Assembly (NCBI GenBank): GCA_050247435.1
Contig: JBFWUF010000014.1
Coordinates: 62,001-126,000 of the forward strand
Length of the DNA stretch: 64,000 bases
Reading direction: 5' to 3'
Source of the DNA: JAJVID01 sp050247435
Lineage (GTDB): Bacteria > Acidobacteriota > Blastocatellia > RBC074
The translations under genes and the position numbers were made by a program. This document shows positions 45,612-54,462 of this stretch, piece by piece (within the stretch, counting starts at the first letter, position 1; each line of letters begins with the position of its first letter). Under the pieces are notes generated by a model that did not search any database, had not been told where the DNA came from, and worked only from the letters and a program-made list of their open reading frames with translations.

Positions 45612-48065
45612 CTATTCATATCTGAGCGCGACCATCGGGTCCACTTTCGTCGCCCGCCGCGCCGGGATGTAACAGGCCAGCAGCGCCACAACCGCCAGCA
45701 GCGCCACGACCGCCGCGAACGTCACCGGATCGGTCACGCTCACTTCAAAGAGCAATGTGGACATCACCCGCGTCAGAGCGAACGCGCCGGCCAACCCGAT
45801 GCCGACACCGATTGCCGCCAGCTTCGTTCCCTGCGCCAGCACCATCTTCAACACGTCCGACGACTTGGCGCCGAGCGCTACACGCACGCCGATTTCCTGA
45901 GTGCGTTGCGACACCGAATAAGCCATCACGCCGTAAATCCCCACCGCCGCCAGCGCCAGCGCGATGACCGAAAACGCGCCGAGCAGCAACGACAGGAATC
46001 GCGGCCTGACCAGCGAATCGGCGACAGTGTCCGACATCGCTTCCATGCCGAAGATCGGCAATGCCGGGTCAAGTTCGCGTACAGCCGCGCGCACTGCGCC
46101 AGCGACCAGCATTGGGTCGCCATCCGTGCGCAAAACGTAATTTTGCCGGGTGTTGCCGCCGAACAGCGCGATGACTTGCGGTTCAAAGAAATAGAGTTCC
46201 GTCCCGGCGGGTTTGTCCACGCCCAGATTCTTTGTGTCCTCAACCACGCCGACGATGGTGAACCAGTTGGGAGTATTGGAGACTTGCGGGTTGACGCGAC
46301 GCCCAATCGGGCTGCCCTGCCAGAAGCGTTTCGCCAGCGCTTGATTGATGACGACTACGCGTTGCGCGGTTTCGTTGCGGTCTGACGGTTCGAACAACCG
46401 GCCTTCGGTCAATCGTATGCCCATCGTCTTGAAATAGTCCTCGCCGATGACGTTCCAGAAATCCACGTTCTGCGCTGGGCCGCCCGGCGTCGGTTGATAG
46501 CCTTCGATGCCCGTGTCGTTGGCGTTGATGGGCCGCAGTGGCGGCAGTCCGCCGGCTAACGAGGCGGATTTCACGCCGGGGATGGAAGCCAGCTTCGCCT
46601 GCAACGATTGGGCAAATTGAAGCTGGCCCGGAACCGGGTAAGCGCTCGGCGGCAGCGCGACGGTGAACGACAGCACGCCGAACGGATTGAATCCAATATC
46701 AACGCTCCGTAGCTTCCAGAACGCGCGAATCATCAGCCCGGAGCCGACGACCAGCACCACGGCCAGCGCGATTTCGGTGACGACCAGCGCCTTGCGAAGC
46801 ATTTGACTGCTCGCGCTGCTCCCCGCTCTCTTGCTCGATCCGTGCAACCACGCGGCCAGATTCCGCTCGCGCAGTTGCGCCATCGGCGCCAACGCGAAGA
46901 TGAAAACAGCCAGCACCGAAACTCCCAGCGTGAAGGCCAACACCAGAAGATCAATTTTGATTTCGCCCGTGCGCGGCACGCTGTCGGGGGCTGCGGCCAT
47001 TATCAACTTCAGTCCTCCTTCCGCCAGCAGCACGCCCAGGCCCGCGCCGAGCAAAACCAGAATGAATCCTTCGGTCAGAAACTGCCGCAGCATTCGCCTG
47101 CGCCCCGCCCCCAACGCCAGCCGCACGGCGAATTCGCGATGGCGCGCTTCGGCCCGCGCCAGCAACAGGCTGGCGACGTTTGCGCAGGCGATCAGCAAAA
47201 CGAACGCGACCGCGCCGAGCAGCATCAGCACAGCCGATTTCGCTCCGCCCACCACATCTTCGTGCAGCGGGAACATCAGAACGGGATGAAGATTCGGCTG
47301 AAGCAGGTGCTGCGCGCGGTTCTCGCTCTTCCACGAGGCCATCAACGACTCCGTCTCGGCGCGCGCCTGATCAATCGTTGTTCCAGCCTTCAACCTGCCG
47401 ATAACGTAAAGGAAATGGCCTCCGCGGCCGCCGGGGTTTGTCGGGTTGAACTGAAACGGAACCCACACGTCCACGGGTTCGTTGCTGCCGGGCGGGAAGA
47501 CGTAGCCTTGCGGCATCACACCGACGACGTTGAAGGGCCGCGCGTTGATCCTGATCTCCTTGCCGATGATGTCGGCCTGCCCGCCGAACGAGCGTTGCCA
47601 CAAGGCGTGCGAAATGATCGCCGCGTTCGGCCCGCCAACCAAGTCTTCTTCCGGCGTGAAGTTGCGCCCCAGCGCCGGTTGCACTCCGAGCGTTTCAATC
47701 AAACTGCGCGTGACGCGGGCCGCCGCGACGCGGATCGGGTCGCCCGCCGCCGCGATGTTCGCCCCGCCCGCCGCCCACGCGCCGATGGACTCCCAGGACT
47801 TCGCCTCTTTCTGAATGTCCAGGTATTCCGGCGCGGAGATCCAGAACTTCCGCAAATTCATCGTCGGGAATTCGCTGTAGACGCGCACCAGCCGATCCGG
47901 CTCCTTGTACGGCAACGGGCGCAGCAACACGCCGTTCACGACGCTGAAGATCGCCGTGTTGGCTCCAATTCCCAACGCCAGCGTGATGATGGCGATCAAA
48001 GTAAATCCAGGTTTCCTGAACAACATCCGTGCGCCGTAGCGCAAATCTTGAAGTAGTGTTTGCAT
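45612..48065 (-). CDS. ADOP-family permease 5
   Basis: 817 residues. N-terminus QDLRYGARMLFRKPGFTLIA, then VVNGVLLRPLPYKEPDRLVR. The first domain is unusual in carrying FWISAPEYLDIQKEAKSWES and a glycine/alanine-rich AWAAGGANIAAAGDP. Helices: VLMLLGAVAFVLLIACANVA, FILVLLGAGLGVLLAEGG, ALVVTEIALAVVLVVGSGLM, LSLLLGAFSVIALALAAVGI. Ends YIPARRATKVDPMVALRYE. GGAG is 7 nt before the ATG. Followed 13 bp later by the convergent zinc-ribbon gene, so the 3' ends are tightly packed. Confidence 0.91.
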   Translation of the reverse strand: MQTLLQDLRYGARMLFRKPGFTLIAIITLALGIGANTAIFSVVNGVLLRPLPYKEPDRLVRVYSEFPTMNLRKFWISAPEYLDIQKEAKSWESIGAWAAGGANIAAAGDPIRVAAARVTRSLIETLGVQPALGRNFTPEEDLVGGPNAAIISHALWQRSFGGQADIIGKEIRINARPFNVVGVMPQGYVFPPGSNEPVDVWVPFQFNPTNPGGRGGHFLYVIGRLKAGTTIDQARAETESLMASWKSENRAQHLLQPNLHPVLMFPLHEDVVGGAKSAVLMLLGAVAFVLLIACANVASLLLARAEARHREFAVRLALGAGRRRMLRQFLTEGFILVLLGAGLGVLLAEGGLKLIMAAAPDSVPRTGEIKIDLLVLAFTLGVSVLAVFIFALAPMAQLRERNLAAWLHGSSKRAGSSASSQMLRKALVVTEIALAVVLVVGSGLMIRAFWKLRSVDIGFNPFGVLSFTVALPPSAYPVPGQLQFAQSLQAKLASIPGVKSASLAGGLPPLRPINANDTGIEGYQPTPGGPAQNVDFWNVIGEDYFKTMGIRLTEGRLFEPSDRNETAQRVVVINQALAKRFWQGSPIGRRVNPQVSNTPNWFTIVGVVEDTKNLGVDKPAGTELYFFEPQVIALFGGNTRQNYVLRTDGDPMLVAGAVRAAVRELDPALPIFGMEAMSDTVADSLVRPRFLSLLLGAFSVIALALAAVGIYGVMAYSVSQRTQEIGVRVALGAKSSDVLKMVLAQGTKLAAIGVGIGLAGAFALTRVMSTLLFEVSVTDPVTFAAVVALLAVVALLACYIPARRATKVDPMVALRYE

Positions 48066-48265
48066 TTGTCTGCTCCGATTTGTTCCGATTGAATAGCCCG
48101 ATTGAAAATATGGATTCCCAATCTCATAGCCAACGCTATGCCACCAGAGCGCGCGGCGCTAATCCGCTTCAATATTGAATTTAACCGGAGGTCTTTGGCT
48201 GGGATTAAAGCCTGAGTGTTCGCCTGTGGGAATCGTCGTTTCCGAAATCGGGCATCTCCGGCGCA

Positions 48266-48294
48266 GGCAGGGCAATTTGGCAAATTGCCCTGCC
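48266..48294. terminator. Perfect hairpin after the PDZ gene
   Basis: Arms GGCAGGGCAATTTG (48266-48279) and CAAATTGCCCTGCC (48281-48294) pair perfectly with a 1-nt centre, 2 bp after the stop codon. No U-tract. May stabilise or end the transcript. Confidence 0.65.
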
Positions 48295-48296
48295 AT

Positions 48297-49328
48297 TTAC
48301 CACCGATGGCCGATGATCACTTCGATCTTCTGCTCGCCGCCGCCGCGATAGAACGTCACCAGGACTTTGCTGCGGGGTTTGACGGCGCGGATGCGGCGGT
48401 TGAATTCGTTGGGCGTCTTCACCGGGTAGCCGTTGAATTCGGTGATCAAATCTCCCGGTCGCAAGCCGAAAAGCTCGGCCGAGCCGTTGACGTGCAGTTC
48501 GTCCACCTCGACGCCCCATTTCTTCGTACCGGGGACGCAGCAGCGACGGGTAGAATCCAATATGCCCAGAAAGCCTTGATCGTCCGCTTCCGTCTTCGGC
48601 TGAAGCGGCGGGAATGCGCGGTCGGCGATCTTGATTCGCGCGCTTACCACCGCCCCGTCGCGGTAAACCTTCACCGGGACTTCGTCGCCGGTCTTCAATG
48701 AATCCAGCGCCTGTTTCAGTTCGCTGCTATTACGCACCGCTTGATCTTTCAATTCCGTGATCAAATCGCCCGCCTGAATTTTGGACAGGGCGGCGGGGCT
48801 GTCATCGCTCATCAGGCTGTTGACGAAAATCCCCTGCGCGCCGGGAAAATCCGAGGCTGTAAATTCGCCTTGCTTGAAACCCAGCGCGTTTTGAACCGCT
48901 TCTTCGTACTTGTGACGGGCAATTCTGTCTTCCACTTCGCCGCGCGCTCTATCACGTTCGAGCCATTCGGCTGGGCCAGGATCGTTCATGCTACTGCCAA
49001 TCCCGATGCCGACGCCGAAAATGATGATGAGCGTCACAAATATCATCATCGCCCGAACAATCTTTCGCTTGAGCAGTCTCTTGACCAGCGATTCGGTCTG
49101 GCGCAACTGAGCCGAACCTTGCGGCGTGGCGTAAGCGCCGAACGGCGGAGCGTAGAGAGGGTTGGTGGTATCGGGCGGCCCCGGCGCTACGACCGGAAGA
49201 GGGACGGAAGGGTTAAAGCGGCGAGTGTCATCAAATTCCGCGACCGTTGGCGCGACCGGAGCGCCGCAGTTCCGGCAGTAGCGATCCGGCCCGATAATCT
49301 CGCTGGAACACGCGCGACATGTTGTCAT
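48297..49328 (-). CDS. Zinc-ribbon, single-pass membrane protein with two PDZ domains
   Basis: 343 residues from the ATG at 49328, which has GAGGAGG upstream and begins the zinc ribbon (TTCRACSSEIIGPDRYCRNC). A proline-rich linker follows, then one membrane helix near 115-133 (MMIFVTLIIIFGVGIGIG). PDZ-1 (about 155-240) contains AGDLITELKDQAVRNSSEL. PDZ-2 (about 250-340) contains LRPGDLITEFNGYPVKTPNE. No protease domain. It may scaffold or chaperone envelope proteins. Located between permeases 5 and 6 in the same direction. Confidence 0.83.
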   Translation of the reverse strand: MTTCRACSSEIIGPDRYCRNCGAPVAPTVAEFDDTRRFNPSVPLPVVAPGPPDTTNPLYAPPFGAYATPQGSAQLRQTESLVKRLLKRKIVRAMMIFVTLIIIFGVGIGIGSSMNDPGPAEWLERDRARGEVEDRIARHKYEEAVQNALGFKQGEFTASDFPGAQGIFVNSLMSDDSPAALSKIQAGDLITELKDQAVRNSSELKQALDSLKTGDEVPVKVYRDGAVVSARIKIADRAFPPLQPKTEADDQGFLGILDSTRRCCVPGTKKWGVEVDELHVNGSAELFGLRPGDLITEFNGYPVKTPNEFNRRIRAVKPRSKVLVTFYRGGGEQKIEVIIGHRW

Positions 49329-49440
49329 AAAGCCTCCTCGATAGGGTGTAAGCGAACGCAAACGCTTTGTCATTTTCCCCAATTACGAGGCCAGCGTCGC
49401 AATTGTTCGATTTCGATAAAAATATCCGGATGGATCAAAC

Positions 49441-51906
49441 TCATTCATATCTGAGCGCAATCATCGGATCAACCTTTGCCGCCCGCCGCGCCGGAATCCA
49501 GCAGGCCAACAACGCCACGCCCACCAGCAACACGGTCACGCCCACGAACGTCAATGGATCCGCCGCGCCCACCCCGAACAGCATCTTCGTCATCAGCCGC
49601 GTCAACCAGAATGCCGCAATCAGCCCCGCGCCCGCGCCAATCAGCGTCAACATCATTCCCTGCCGGATTATCAGGCTGAGCACGTCGCGCGGGCGCGCGC
49701 CCAGCGCCACACGAACGCCGATTTCATGCGTCCGTTGATTGACCGAATAGGCCATCACCCCGTAAATGCCGATTGAAGCCAGGATCATGGCGATTGCGGC
49801 GAAGACTCCCAGCAACAACATGGCGAAGCGTCGTCCGGCCAGCGAACCATACAGCCGCTGATCCATTGAGTTGACATCGAAGACCGGCATCTCAGGGTCT
49901 ACCGCTTGAATCTCTTTGATGATCGCCGTCGTCATTGGAACCGGATCGCTAGTCGTGCGAATGACCAGATACATGTTCCTGGCGATCACCTGCTCGGCTG
50001 GATAGTAGACGGCGATGGGCGGTTCCTTTTCGGCGCTGTACTCCTTGGAGTCGCTGATCACTCCGACAACCGTCCGCCACGCGCCTGACTTTCCACGCTG
50101 CAACCGTTTGCCGATCGGATATTCATTCGGCCAAAAACGCTCGGCCAACGCTTCATTGACGATGATGGTCTCCTGCGCGCCTTTGACGTCCTGCTCGGTG
50201 AAATAACGCCCCAGCTTCAGCGGGATGCGCATCACCGGGAAGTAGCCGGGGTTGACGATGCGCACGGTGGAAATGATCGTGTCGTTAGCCGTCGGTGGCA
50301 CGTAACCTTCAACAGTGATCGGCTCCCACGCGAACGCAACCGTGCTCATCGGCAGCGAATAGCTCGTGCCGACGGATTCGACGCCCGGCAACCTCTTCAG
50401 TCTTTCGCCCGTCTGCCGGAAGAAGTTGACGATGGATTCGGGCGTGGAGTATTTGGCGGCGGGCAGCGACAGGCGCATTGAGTGAACGTTGCGCGAATCG
50501 AAACCCGGATGGGCGTTCACGATGCGTTGATAACTCCGAATCAGCAAGCCCGCGCAGATCAGAACAATCAGCGACAGAGCGACCTCGGATATCACCAGCA
50601 GTTTGCGTGTCAGATGATGGCCGCGACCGTAGGCGCCGCCCGCGCTCCGCCCGCCTTCCTTGAGCGTTTCATTCAAGTCGACCCGCGAAGTTCGCAGCGC
50701 CGGCGCCAGTCCGAAGACGATTCCGGTCAGCAGCGAAATCAAAAAAGTAACCGCCAACACGCGGCCATCCACACTAATTTCGTTCAGCCGGGGAATGTTG
50801 GCCGGGCCGAACTGTCGCAACACTTCGACAGCCAATAACGCGATGAATATTCCCAGCAATCCGCCCATCAACGCCAGCAGCGCGCTTTCGGTCAGCAGTT
50901 GCCGGACGATGCGAAGCCGGCTGGCGCCGACCGCCGCGCGAACCGCAATTTCCTTTTGCCGGATGGCGGCGCGCGAGAGCAGCAGATTGGCCACGTTGGC
51001 GCAGGCGATCAACAGCACAAATCCGACCGCGCCAAGCAGCACATAGAGCGCCAGATCAATCTCACCGACGACCTGTTTGAGCAACGGAACCACGCTGATG
51101 GTGAGGCCGCCGTGCGGCGGATAATTCTCCGGATATTGCTGTTTCATTTGGGCCGCGAGTAAATCCATGTCCGCCTGCGCCTGGGAGACAGTAACGCCCG
51201 GCTTCAACCTGGCGAAGATATTGAAGTCTTCGTTCCCGCGATTCGTTCGAGCGCTTTCGGGCATCGGCAAAGGCAAAAACACGTCAGCCCGCTCAATCGC
51301 ATTCACAGCGGGCATGACCTCTTTATTCAGGGAGAATCCCGCCGGCATTACGCCGACTATCTCGAAGTTGTTACCGCTCAGGATCAGCGTCTTTCCGATC
51401 ACCCCCTGGTCGCCGCCGAAGCGCCGCTGCCAGAACCCGTAACTCAAAATCACCGTCGTGGGCTTGCCCGGCTGATCTTCTTCCGGCAGGAGAGCGCGGC
51501 CAAGCATCGCTTTCGCGCCCAGGAGCGGAAAGAGGGAAGAAGTAACCCGCGCTCCATCCACGTGTTCCGGTTGTCCGCTCCCTCCCTGCCCCGTCAGGTT
51601 GAAGCTTGCGCCGATGGTAAAAGCTACCTGCTCGAAGACGCGGTTCTCAGCCTTCACGTCCAGACATTGACCGGGCGAAAACCAATCCTGATCCACGTTC
51701 AATCCGGGAGAGCGTTGCCAGAGGATGGCCAGCCGATCCGAGTCTTTGTAAGACAGCGGGCGCAGCAAAAGCGCGTTGGTCACGCTGAAGATCGCGCTGT
51801 TGGCCCCGATGCCGATGGCCAGCGATAACACAGCCACGATCGTGAAGCCCGGTTTCTGAACCAGCATCCGCGCGCCGTAGCGCAGGTCTTGCCAGAGAGT
51901 CTGCAT
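49441..51906 (-). CDS. ADOP-family permease 6
   Basis: 821 residues from the ATG at 51906, chosen over an in-frame start at 51990 because AAGGAGAAA precedes it and MQTLWQDLRYGARML matches the paralogues. Helix 1 reads IVAVLSLAIGIGANSAIFSV, with Ser where most copies have Thr. The first domain has DWFSPGQCLDVKAENRVFEQ and a longer linker (NLTGQGGSGQPEHVDG). Ends WIPARRAAKVDPMIALRYE. Only 20 bp separate it from the stop of permease 7, so the two are probably co-transcribed. Confidence 0.92.
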   Translation of the reverse strand: MQTLWQDLRYGARMLVQKPGFTIVAVLSLAIGIGANSAIFSVTNALLLRPLSYKDSDRLAILWQRSPGLNVDQDWFSPGQCLDVKAENRVFEQVAFTIGASFNLTGQGGSGQPEHVDGARVTSSLFPLLGAKAMLGRALLPEEDQPGKPTTVILSYGFWQRRFGGDQGVIGKTLILSGNNFEIVGVMPAGFSLNKEVMPAVNAIERADVFLPLPMPESARTNRGNEDFNIFARLKPGVTVSQAQADMDLLAAQMKQQYPENYPPHGGLTISVVPLLKQVVGEIDLALYVLLGAVGFVLLIACANVANLLLSRAAIRQKEIAVRAAVGASRLRIVRQLLTESALLALMGGLLGIFIALLAVEVLRQFGPANIPRLNEISVDGRVLAVTFLISLLTGIVFGLAPALRTSRVDLNETLKEGGRSAGGAYGRGHHLTRKLLVISEVALSLIVLICAGLLIRSYQRIVNAHPGFDSRNVHSMRLSLPAAKYSTPESIVNFFRQTGERLKRLPGVESVGTSYSLPMSTVAFAWEPITVEGYVPPTANDTIISTVRIVNPGYFPVMRIPLKLGRYFTEQDVKGAQETIIVNEALAERFWPNEYPIGKRLQRGKSGAWRTVVGVISDSKEYSAEKEPPIAVYYPAEQVIARNMYLVIRTTSDPVPMTTAIIKEIQAVDPEMPVFDVNSMDQRLYGSLAGRRFAMLLLGVFAAIAMILASIGIYGVMAYSVNQRTHEIGVRVALGARPRDVLSLIIRQGMMLTLIGAGAGLIAAFWLTRLMTKMLFGVGAADPLTFVGVTVLLVGVALLACWIPARRAAKVDPMIALRYE

Positions 51907-51926
51907 GGGTTTCTCCTTGTCTTGAA

Positions 51927-54365
51927 TCAGTCGCAGCGCAACGCAATCATCGGATCCACCTTCGTCGCCCGCCGCGCGGGAATCCAACAAGCAAGCAACG
52001 CAACCACGGTCAACAACAGCGCGATCACGCCATAGGTCAGCGGGTCGGCCGCCTGCACGCCGAAGAGCAAGTCCTGCATCAGGCGGGTCAAAGCCAACGC
52101 TCCTGCCAGTCCTATTCCCACACCGGTCACCGCCAGCTTCAAGCCTTGCCCAATGATCAGCTTCAACACATCGCCGGCTTGCGCGCCGAGCGCCAGACGA
52201 ATGCCCAATTCGTGCGTGCGTTGCGCGACAGCATACGACATCACTCCGTAAATGCCCGCCGCCGCCAGCGACAAGGCCACCGCCGCGAAAACTCCCATCA
52301 GCAACAATGTCAGGCGGCGAGGCGAGACAGATTCAGCGACAATCTGTCGCATCGTCCTGATGCTGTAAACCGGCTGATTGCGATCCACCGATTGCACCGC
52401 CGCGCGCACCGCGCTACTCAACGCCAATGGATCACCAGCGCTGGCTCGCACTGCCAGCGACATATTGAATGGCGAAGGGTCTTGATAAAACGAGAAATAG
52501 ACCTGCGGATTTGAATCCAGGTCGAGCCGCTGGTTACGAACGTGGCGCACGACGCCGACAATCTGATGCCAGGGCCGCTGGCTGTCCAGCCTGCCACGCT
52601 TGATCCGTTTGCCGACCGGGTTTTCGTTCGGATAGAAGCGGCGGACGAAGGTCTCATCCACGATGGCGACGAGCGGCGCGCCCTCAGCGTCGGCGTCGGT
52701 GAATGCGCGCCCGTTGAGCAACCGGATGCCCAGCGCTTTGAAATGATCCGGCGTCACCCATCGCCATTCGGTTTCGACCGGTGGGTCGCTCGGGCCGATG
52801 GCGGAGTTCTCGCCAGACACCGTGCCGGAGCTATTTCCCAATGTCATCGGCAAACGCGAAGCGGCGCTCACGGTTTCGACGCCCGGCAAGCTTTTGATGC
52901 GTTCCAGTGTTTGTTGATAGAAAGCGGCGCGCTGCGCCGGTTGCGGGTGCGTCTCGTAAGGCAGCAGCAAGCGCATCGTCAACACGCCGTCGGGAGTGAA
53001 ACCCGGATCAACTTCCTGCAAACGCCAGAAGCTTTTCAAGGTCAGCCCCGCGCCAATCAACAAGACTAGCGCCAGCGCGATTTCGCCAATCACGAAGGCG
53101 TTGCGCAATCGTTGGCGACTCCCTCCCGTCCCACGCCCGCCTTCCTTCAACGTATCGTGAAAATCGGATCGAGCGCCAGTTAGCGCGGGCGCAAGCCCGA
53201 AAATGACTCCGGTCAACAGCGCGACGGCGCAGGTCATCGCCAGCACGCGAGCGTCAACACCGACTTCACCCATTCGCGGCAAATTATCCGGCAAGACGCG
53301 CAGCAACAAATCAACGCCCCACACGCCGAGCAGCAATCCAACCGCGCCTCCGGCCACCGCCAGCAGAATACTCTCCGTCAATAATTGCCGCACGATGCGC
53401 CAGCGTCCCGCGCCGAGCGCCATACGAACCACCAACTCCTGCCGCCGAGCCACCGCTCGCGCCAGCAACAGATTCGCCACGTTCGCGCATGCGATCAGCA
53501 TGACGAACACCACCGCCCCCAGCAGCACCATCAGCGGTCGGCGCATATCGCCGACGATATCCGCGAGCAAGAGCTTCAGAGTGATCCGCCACCGGCGCTC
53601 CGGGCCGTAATTGCGCGGATACTGTTGCGCCAATTGTCCTGAAAGCCGATCCATCTCGGCCTGCGCCGCCGTCAGGCTGACATCCGATTTCAATCGGGCG
53701 ACGACCAACAGCCCACGCGCGCCGCGCCGTTGTTGATCATATTGTTCTTTCGGAAACCAGGCCGGACGCCAAAGCTCCGCCGATTGTGGGAAAGCGAAAC
53801 CCGGCGGCATAACGCCGATGACCGTCAGGGCGCGGCCGTTGACCGAAATCTGCCGCCCGATCAAACCAGCGTCGCCCGCGAATCGCCGTTGCCACAAACC
53901 GTAGCTGATCATCACCACGCCGTCGCTTCCCTCTTGCGCCTCTTCCGGCAAAAAGACGCGGCCTTTGAACGGCGAGGCTTTCAACACCGAAAACATTCCC
54001 GGCGTCAGCATTCCGCCCTCGACTCGCTCCGGCTCGCCGCCGTCGTTCGGCGTCAGATTCGCGCTGAACGAATCGTACGCGCCTATGCTCTCGAAAATCC
54101 GCGTCTGTTGCTGGTAATCAACGAACTCCGGCACTGACGCCGACATGTTGGCCGCATTCAACGCCAGGAAATTGCCGTAAACCATGACCAACCGCTCCGG
54201 CTCGGCGTAAAGCAGCGGTTTGAGCAACACGCCGTTGACGACACTGAAAATCGCCGTATTCGCGCCGATCCCCAAAGCCAACGTTAAAATAGCGATCAAC
54301 GTGAAGCCAGGTTTCTTCAACAACATTCGCGCGCCGTAGCGCAGGTCTTGCCACAGTGTCTGCAT
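51927..54365 (-). CDS. ADOP-family permease 7
   Basis: 812 residues, starting MQTLWQDLRYGARMLLKKPG, with GGAG 5 nt before the ATG. Distinctive parts: VVNGVLLKPLLYAEPERLVM, NMSASVPEFVDYQQQTRIFE and the C-terminal Asp (ALRCD). Helices include MVLLGAVVFVMLIACANVAN, SILLAVAGGAVGLLLGVWGV and LTLLLMGVFAAVALSLAAAG. First gene of the closely spaced permease 7-6 pair. Upstream lies copy B of the heptad-armed hairpin, 20 nt from the ATG, the same distance as before permease 2. Confidence 0.91.
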   Translation of the reverse strand: MQTLWQDLRYGARMLLKKPGFTLIAILTLALGIGANTAIFSVVNGVLLKPLLYAEPERLVMVYGNFLALNAANMSASVPEFVDYQQQTRIFESIGAYDSFSANLTPNDGGEPERVEGGMLTPGMFSVLKASPFKGRVFLPEEAQEGSDGVVMISYGLWQRRFAGDAGLIGRQISVNGRALTVIGVMPPGFAFPQSAELWRPAWFPKEQYDQQRRGARGLLVVARLKSDVSLTAAQAEMDRLSGQLAQQYPRNYGPERRWRITLKLLLADIVGDMRRPLMVLLGAVVFVMLIACANVANLLLARAVARRQELVVRMALGAGRWRIVRQLLTESILLAVAGGAVGLLLGVWGVDLLLRVLPDNLPRMGEVGVDARVLAMTCAVALLTGVIFGLAPALTGARSDFHDTLKEGGRGTGGSRQRLRNAFVIGEIALALVLLIGAGLTLKSFWRLQEVDPGFTPDGVLTMRLLLPYETHPQPAQRAAFYQQTLERIKSLPGVETVSAASRLPMTLGNSSGTVSGENSAIGPSDPPVETEWRWVTPDHFKALGIRLLNGRAFTDADAEGAPLVAIVDETFVRRFYPNENPVGKRIKRGRLDSQRPWHQIVGVVRHVRNQRLDLDSNPQVYFSFYQDPSPFNMSLAVRASAGDPLALSSAVRAAVQSVDRNQPVYSIRTMRQIVAESVSPRRLTLLLMGVFAAVALSLAAAGIYGVMSYAVAQRTHELGIRLALGAQAGDVLKLIIGQGLKLAVTGVGIGLAGALALTRLMQDLLFGVQAADPLTYGVIALLLTVVALLACWIPARRATKVDPMIALRCD

Positions 54366-54384
54366 GATTTCTCCAGGGAGAAGT

Positions 54385-54461
54385 CAGTTTTCAGTTTTCA
54401 GTTTTCAGCCGGGAACGACCGACAAAGCTTTCTGCTGAAAACTGAAAACTGAAAACTGAAA
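54385..54461. repeat. Heptad-armed hairpin element, copy B (CAGTTTT/CTGAAAA)
   Basis: Three CAGTTTT units plus CAG (54385-54408) and three CTGAAAA units plus CTGAAA (54435-54461), perfect 24-bp pairing. The loop CCGGGAACGACCGACAAAGC plus TTTCTG aligns with the loop of copy A. Fills nearly the whole 97-bp gap between permeases 8 and 7. Confidence 0.93.
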
Positions 54462-54462
54462 C